Assembly (NCBI RefSeq): GCF_007994075.1
Contig: NZ_VIWU01000001.1
Span: forward strand, 5,518,001 to 5,582,000
Length of the DNA stretch: 64,000 nt
Reading direction: 5' to 3'
Origin: Pseudonocardia hierapolitana
GTDB taxonomy: Bacteria; Actinomycetota; Actinomycetes; Mycobacteriales; Pseudonocardiaceae
Shown: positions 60,437 through 64,000 of the stretch, in pieces
How the letters are laid out: every line of letters starts with the position of its first letter
How positions within the stretch are numbered: position 1 is the stretch's first letter
Translations under genes and position numbers: made by a program
The notes under the pieces: generated by a model
Database searches by the model: none
The model's input: only the letters and a program-made list of their open reading frames with translations
What the model was told of the DNA's origin: nothing

Positions 60437-61485
60437 TCTGCCCGCACTGCTCGGCGAACCTGCTGCGCAAGCAGCGGAGCATGCACACCTGCTCGAAGTG
60501 CCGCAGGACGTTCGCGCTGGAGCCGAAGGCGAACTCGCTGCACCTGCACGACCTGCGGGTGCGCAAGCTCGCCGAGGTGCTCGCCGATCCGGGGCGCGCC
60601 GGGTCGCCGCCGCTGCGCTACACCGCCGACCAGCTGCGGATGGCCGCATCACGCAAGATCCTCGCGAACCCGGACGGCTCGAGCGCCTGGCTGGGATGCG
60701 CGGGCATGGTCATGATCTTCGGCCTGGTCGGCGGGTTCATGGCGCTGATCGCACAGACCGGCGAGGTGTTCGTCGCCATCGTCCTCGTCGTGTTCTGGGT
60801 CGTCGTGATCTGCCTGATCGGCCACGTGGCCACCGCGCGGCGGCGCCGGTTGCCGGGGGAGCCGATGTCCGCCTCGGCCTTCCGGTCGTGGGTGCTGGAC
60901 CGCTGGGCCGAGGTGTACGGAGGACCTCCGCCGGGCCTCCTCCCACCGCGGCCGGTCGTCGACGTCCTGCCGCCCGGGCCGCCCGCGGCGCTGCTGTACT
61001 GCCCTGACCCCGGCACGGTCGACTTCCTCGCGGCGTCCGGGATCGTGGAGAACCGCGGCGTGGCGTTGATCGTCCAGGGCCGGGAGTGGCCACCGACGGC
61101 CCTGCTGGCCGCGGACCGGGCGCTTCCGGTGCTGGTCCTGCACCACGCCGACGCCGCGGGCTGCCTCACGGTGCCCCGGCTGCGGGCCGTCCTGCCGCCC
61201 GGCACTCGGGTGATCGACGCCGGGTTGCGCCCCCGCGCGGCCGAGCGGATCGGCCCGCCGGTGCGCCTGCCGCCCGACCGGTCCCTGCTCAGCGAGCTGG
61301 CGCGCACCGGATCCCTCGACGCATCCGAGCGAGCGTGGCTGGCGCGGGGCAACACGCTCCCGCTCGCGGCCGTGCGACCGGCCCGGCTGCTCGCGGCCGT
61401 CGAACGCGCGTTGCCCCAGGGCGACCCCGCGGAGGAGCGGGCCGAGGCGGTGGGTTTCATGGCGTGGCCGGAGCGAACGGGATGA
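60433..61485 (+). CDS. Zinc-ribbon membrane protein, unknown function
   Basis: 350 aa. The N-terminal zinc ribbon CPHCSANL...CSKCRRTF (C3, C6 and the later pair) is followed by a linker, two membrane segments (MVMIFGLVGGFMALIAQTG, VAIVLVVFWVVVICLIGHV) and a roughly 190-residue cytoplasmic domain (LLYCPDPGTVDFLAASGIVE; ALPVLVLHHADAAGCLTVPR). The C-terminus LAAVRPARLLAAVERAL...GFMAWPERTG resembles that of the next gene product. GTG overlaps the cupin stop (GTGA) and its stop overlaps the next ATG. Confidence 0.75.
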   Translation: MICPHCSANLLRKQRSMHTCSKCRRTFALEPKANSLHLHDLRVRKLAEVLADPGRAGSPPLRYTADQLRMAASRKILANPDGSSAWLGCAGMVMIFGLVGGFMALIAQTGEVFVAIVLVVFWVVVICLIGHVATARRRRLPGEPMSASAFRSWVLDRWAEVYGGPPPGLLPPRPVVDVLPPGPPAALLYCPDPGTVDFLAASGIVENRGVALIVQGREWPPTALLAADRALPVLVLHHADAAGCLTVPRLRAVLPPGTRVIDAGLRPRAAERIGPPVRLPPDRSLLSELARTGSLDASERAWLARGNTLPLAAVRPARLLAAVERALPQGDPAEERAEAVGFMAWPERTG

Positions 61486-62195
61486 TCACCAGGGCACTCG
61501 GGAGAACGCTCGCCGCGATCGCGGAGTTCGGGGTGCGGGTCACCGCCGACCAGCTCTACTACGCGACGTGCCGCGCCGTGCTGGGGCCGCTGCACCGCGG
61601 CCCCCGCCGTCCGGGGTACCTGCTGCCGCGCCCGTTGCCGCGGCCGGCCTTCGACCGGGTTCTCGCCCGGGCCGACCCGGACCTCGTCCGCGAGCGGCTG
61701 CCCGTGCCGGCCGGGGCGACCGACGCTCCGGACGTGCTCGACTACGGGCTGCCCCGGCTGCTGATCTGTCAGCACGACGGCATCGCCGCGATGCTCCTGG
61801 CCAACGACCTGCACATGGAGAGCGGCACGGCCGTGCTCGGTGGCACCCAGGTGGTGGACGGCGTGCCGGAGCTGCTGCGCGACGCGATGGAACGGGGCGC
61901 GACGGCGGTGTACCTGCTCCACGACGCGACCGAGGCCGGCGCGGCCTGGCGGGCGGGCATCGAGGACGGGATCGTCGGCCGGGTCGTGCCACTGGGTCTG
62001 CGTCCCGAGCAGGCGCGGGCGCTGCACCTCGTGCGCGGGCCGTCGGGAGGGGCGGAGCTGGCGGCGGTGCCGCCGGTCCACCTGCTGCGGGTCCTGCGCA
62101 GGTTGCTCGGGCAGCCCAGCCCGCCTGCGGGGCCGACGTCCGTGCGTGGACGTGCCGGCCTCGGGTTCCTCAGCTGGCCGGGGGAGCGGTCGTGA
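61482..62195 (+). CDS. Unknown protein sharing a C-terminal domain with its upstream neighbour
   Basis: 237 aa, soluble. Notable segments: LLICQHDGIAAMLLANDLHMESG, GATAVYLLHDATEAGAAWRAGIE, VVPLGLRPEQARALHLV and the end LAAVPPVHLLRVLRRLLG...LGFLSWPGERS. Aligned by eye with the preceding protein, LxHxA, GLRPxxA, LAAVxPxxLL and GFxxWP coincide in the same order, suggesting a duplicated domain. No known family. ATG overlaps the upstream stop (ATGA). Confidence 0.72.
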   Translation: MITRALGRTLAAIAEFGVRVTADQLYYATCRAVLGPLHRGPRRPGYLLPRPLPRPAFDRVLARADPDLVRERLPVPAGATDAPDVLDYGLPRLLICQHDGIAAMLLANDLHMESGTAVLGGTQVVDGVPELLRDAMERGATAVYLLHDATEAGAAWRAGIEDGIVGRVVPLGLRPEQARALHLVRGPSGGAELAAVPPVHLLRVLRRLLGQPSPPAGPTSVRGRAGLGFLSWPGERS

Positions 62196-62698
62196 CGCGG
62201 CGGTACCGCGAGGTCGCGTTCCGGGACGAGCTGCTCGCCGACGGCAGCGTCCGCCGTGCCTATGCCGACGGCCGCCAGGAATGGCGCCGCCGGGCACCGG
62301 GCTTCCGCGTGACCTGGCGCGACGACACCGGACGGACCGGGGTGGACGAGCAGCTCGGCGGCCGCGTCGTCAAGCGGCGCATCGACCCGGACACCGTGCT
62401 GTACGGCCGCGACATCGGGTACGGGCGCACCACGTGGACCGACGGGACGTTGACGGTCAACCGGACGTCCCTCGGCGGGCGGGCCGGCCTGATCATCGCC
62501 GGGATCGGCGCGGCGGGGCTGCTCCCGGCGATCGTCGACCCGCCGTTCGCCCTGAGCCCGCAGGAGGAGGAACAGCTGCGCCAGCAGCAGGCCCAGCAGG
62601 CGAGCTCCGGAGGCGGCGACTCCGGTGGCTCGGGGGACACCTCGTCCGACGCCGACTGGGTCGGCGCGAGCGACGGCGCGGACGACGACTTCGGGTGA
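62192..62698 (+). CDS. Small unknown protein with acidic Ser/Gly tail
   Basis: 168 aa. The N-terminal two-thirds is charged and beta-rich (YREVAFRDELLADGSVRRAYADG). One moderately hydrophobic stretch (GLIIAGIGAAGLLPAIV) may be a membrane segment, followed by EEEQLRQQQAQQ and a disordered SGGGDSGGSGDTSSDADW tail. No family recognised. GTG overlaps the previous stop and its own stop overlaps the next start (GTGA). Confidence 0.68.
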   Translation: MTRRYREVAFRDELLADGSVRRAYADGRQEWRRRAPGFRVTWRDDTGRTGVDEQLGGRVVKRRIDPDTVLYGRDIGYGRTTWTDGTLTVNRTSLGGRAGLIIAGIGAAGLLPAIVDPPFALSPQEEEQLRQQQAQQASSGGGDSGGSGDTSSDADWVGASDGADDDFG

Positions 62699-64000
62699 AC
62701 CGGATGGGATTCGTGGTCGGCCCTGGCCGGACGGACTGCCCGGTGGAGGTGGACGGGTGGCGTGCCGCCGGCGAGGTCACGCTGCACGACGAGCCCGCGG
62801 TCAGGGCAGGGCTGGCGAGGGCGGGCGCCCCGGCGCCGGACGGCTGCGGCGACCTGGAGCTGCTGGTGCGCAGCTTCCTGCGGCTCGGTGGCGATGGGCT
62901 GCGCGCGGCGAACGGGATGTTCACGGTCGCGCTGTCGAGGAACGACGAGCTGGTGCTGGTCCGCGACCACGTGGGCGCGCGTACCGCCTACTACGCGCTC
63001 ACCCCGCGCGGGTGGGCCGCCGGGTCGTCGCTGCGCCTGCTGCGGGACCACGTCGTCCCGGCCGGGTTCGGGTGGCGCGTGGACCTGCCTGCCGTGACGA
63101 CGTTCCTGACCTTCGCATACCTGCCCGGCTCCGAGACGCTCGTCGAGGGCGTCGCCGAGCTGCTCCCCGGACGCATCACGCGGCTGGGTCCCGGCGGCAC
63201 GGTCGCATCGGAGTCGTTCTGGGAACCGCGGGAGCGGATCGATGCGTCGATGGACGCGCCCGTCCGGCTGCGGGAGGCGCTGGAACGGGCCACCGCCGCG
63301 CGCCTCCCCACGGGCAGGCCGGTCGCGGTGACGCTGTCGGGCGGGATCGACTCGAGCCTGGTCACCGCGCTCGCCGCCAAGCTGCACACCCACCCGGTGC
63401 ACACGTACTCGATCAGCTTCGGAGACGAGCTGCCCAACGAGCTGGCCTACTCCGGGCTGGTCGCGGCTCACTGCGGCACCGCGCACCGGGTGCTCCGCGT
63501 CGACGGCGCACGGGTCGCGGGCCGGCTCGCCGAGACGGTCGCGTTGCTGGACAACCCCGTCGGCGACCCGCTGACGGTCCCCAACCTGGTGCTGGCCGAG
63601 GCCATGGCCGCCGACGGGATGGCGGTGGCTCTCAACGGCGAGGGCGGCGACCCCGTGTTCGGCGGGCCGAAGAACGTCCCGATGCTGATGTTCGAGCTGC
63701 ACCGCGACGACCCGTCCCCCGAGGCGCGCGCCGAGGCGTACCTGCGCTCCTACCGCAAATGCGGGGAGGACCTGCCGCGGCTGCTCACCCCGGCCGTCCA
63801 CGCGGCGCTGGCGGGTGCGCCGTCGCCCAGCCGGCACGTGCGGCCTTACCTCGACGGCCCGATGACCGCGCAGCTCAACCGGCTGCTCCACACCAACCTG
63901 CGCACGAAAGGCGCCCACCACATCCTGCCCAAGGTCGGGCGGCTCACCGCGGCCCACGGGATCGAGGCACGTGCGCCCCTGTTCGACGCGGCCGTCGTCG
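62695..64000 (+). CDS. Asparagine-synthetase-like ATP-dependent amide-forming enzyme, glutaminase Cys missing (partial)
   Basis: At least 435 codons, truncated by the window end. The N-terminal region is a degenerate class II glutaminase fold (NGMFTVALSRNDELVLVRDHVGARTAYYAL), but the protein begins VNRMGFVV rather than MCG, so the catalytic Cys2 is absent. The synthetase domain has the PP-loop VTLSGGIDSSLVTALAAKL and later LNGEGGDPVFGG. Such Cys-less homologues include lasso-peptide cyclases and beta-lactam synthetases, which activate a carboxylate with ATP and use an internal amine. GTG overlaps the upstream stop; ATG at 62704 is the alternative start. Confidence 0.82.
   Translation, partial: MNRMGFVVGPGRTDCPVEVDGWRAAGEVTLHDEPAVRAGLARAGAPAPDGCGDLELLVRSFLRLGGDGLRAANGMFTVALSRNDELVLVRDHVGARTAYYALTPRGWAAGSSLRLLRDHVVPAGFGWRVDLPAVTTFLTFAYLPGSETLVEGVAELLPGRITRLGPGGTVASESFWEPRERIDASMDAPVRLREALERATAARLPTGRPVAVTLSGGIDSSLVTALAAKLHTHPVHTYSISFGDELPNELAYSGLVAAHCGTAHRVLRVDGARVAGRLAETVALLDNPVGDPLTVPNLVLAEAMAADGMAVALNGEGGDPVFGGPKNVPMLMFELHRDDPSPEARAEAYLRSYRKCGEDLPRLLTPAVHAALAGAPSPSRHVRPYLDGPMTAQLNRLLHTNLRTKGAHHILPKVGRLTAAHGIEARAPLFDAAVV

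Noticed and set aside
62695..64000. Calling the last gene a genuine asparagine synthetase
   Set aside because: The N-terminal catalytic Cys of the glutaminase domain is missing, so glutamine-dependent asparagine synthesis is unlikely.
1..64000. tRNA or rRNA genes
   Set aside because: No cloverleaf or rRNA signature was recognised by eye on either strand; a covariance scan was not possible.

Overview
The window is a high-GC actinobacterial chromosome segment. It has dense overlapping ATGA/GTGA gene junctions, many GTG starts, and many starts 6-8 nt downstream of a TAnnnT box, which looks leaderless. The conserved block rpmB - DAK protein - recG - pyc - rsmD - coaD - sepIVA, the CYP102-type fused P450 and the SCO5389-like protein fit a Pseudonocardiales-type organism; the exact genus is inference.

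Layout. 1-6.8 kb: a PL7 alginate lyase, then a minus-strand operon (ROK regulator, SsuC-like permease, ATPase, binding lipoprotein, Cys-type sulfatase) that looks like a sulfate-ester uptake and desulfation unit. The matching formylglycine-generating enzyme lies at 58.8-59.7 kb. 6.9-17.7 kb: housekeeping genes. 17.8-21.6 kb: an insertion cluster. A large palindrome-centred foldback repeat was hit in its left arm by an IS110-family element and at its exact centre by a 1767-bp DDE-type IS. The same foldback with the same IS, in opposite orientation, recurs at 40.2-42.6 kb, so the 19-kb segment between is bounded by inverted copies.

21.7-31 kb: a SepIVA-like septation protein, four MinD/ParA-like ATPase paralogues, a 796-aa zinc-knuckle/membrane/coiled-coil protein with a long charged repeat tail, a FadR-type regulator and a lipoprotein. 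31-40 kb: a two-component system and a sugar ABC transporter operon ending in a GH65 phosphorylase; one permease carries an SdrD-B-like extracytoplasmic insert. 42.8-59 kb: an AhpD-like/B3-B4 operon, PdxA-like dehydrogenase, BlaI/M56 pair with a divergent P450, DedA protein, CYP102 P450-reductase with divergent AraC regulator, FolP2/RibD-like pair, TetR gene with a large palindromic operator, glycosyltransferase, NmrA-like protein behind a strong AT-rich operator, and YggT. 59.8-64 kb: five translationally coupled genes (cupin, zinc-ribbon membrane protein, two unknown proteins, asparagine-synthetase-like enzyme without the glutaminase cysteine), cut off by the window end.

The most striking observation is in the 258-nt left end of the IS110 element. 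It contains two stem-enclosed loops whose segments match, in the expected polarity, the actual left and right target flanks (10 and 8 nt) and the element's own ends (8 nt, and 6 nt including the core). The bridge-RNA guides of this element can therefore be read from the sequence. Other candidates for undescribed biology are the four-ATPase/SepIVA cluster and the terminal five-gene operon.
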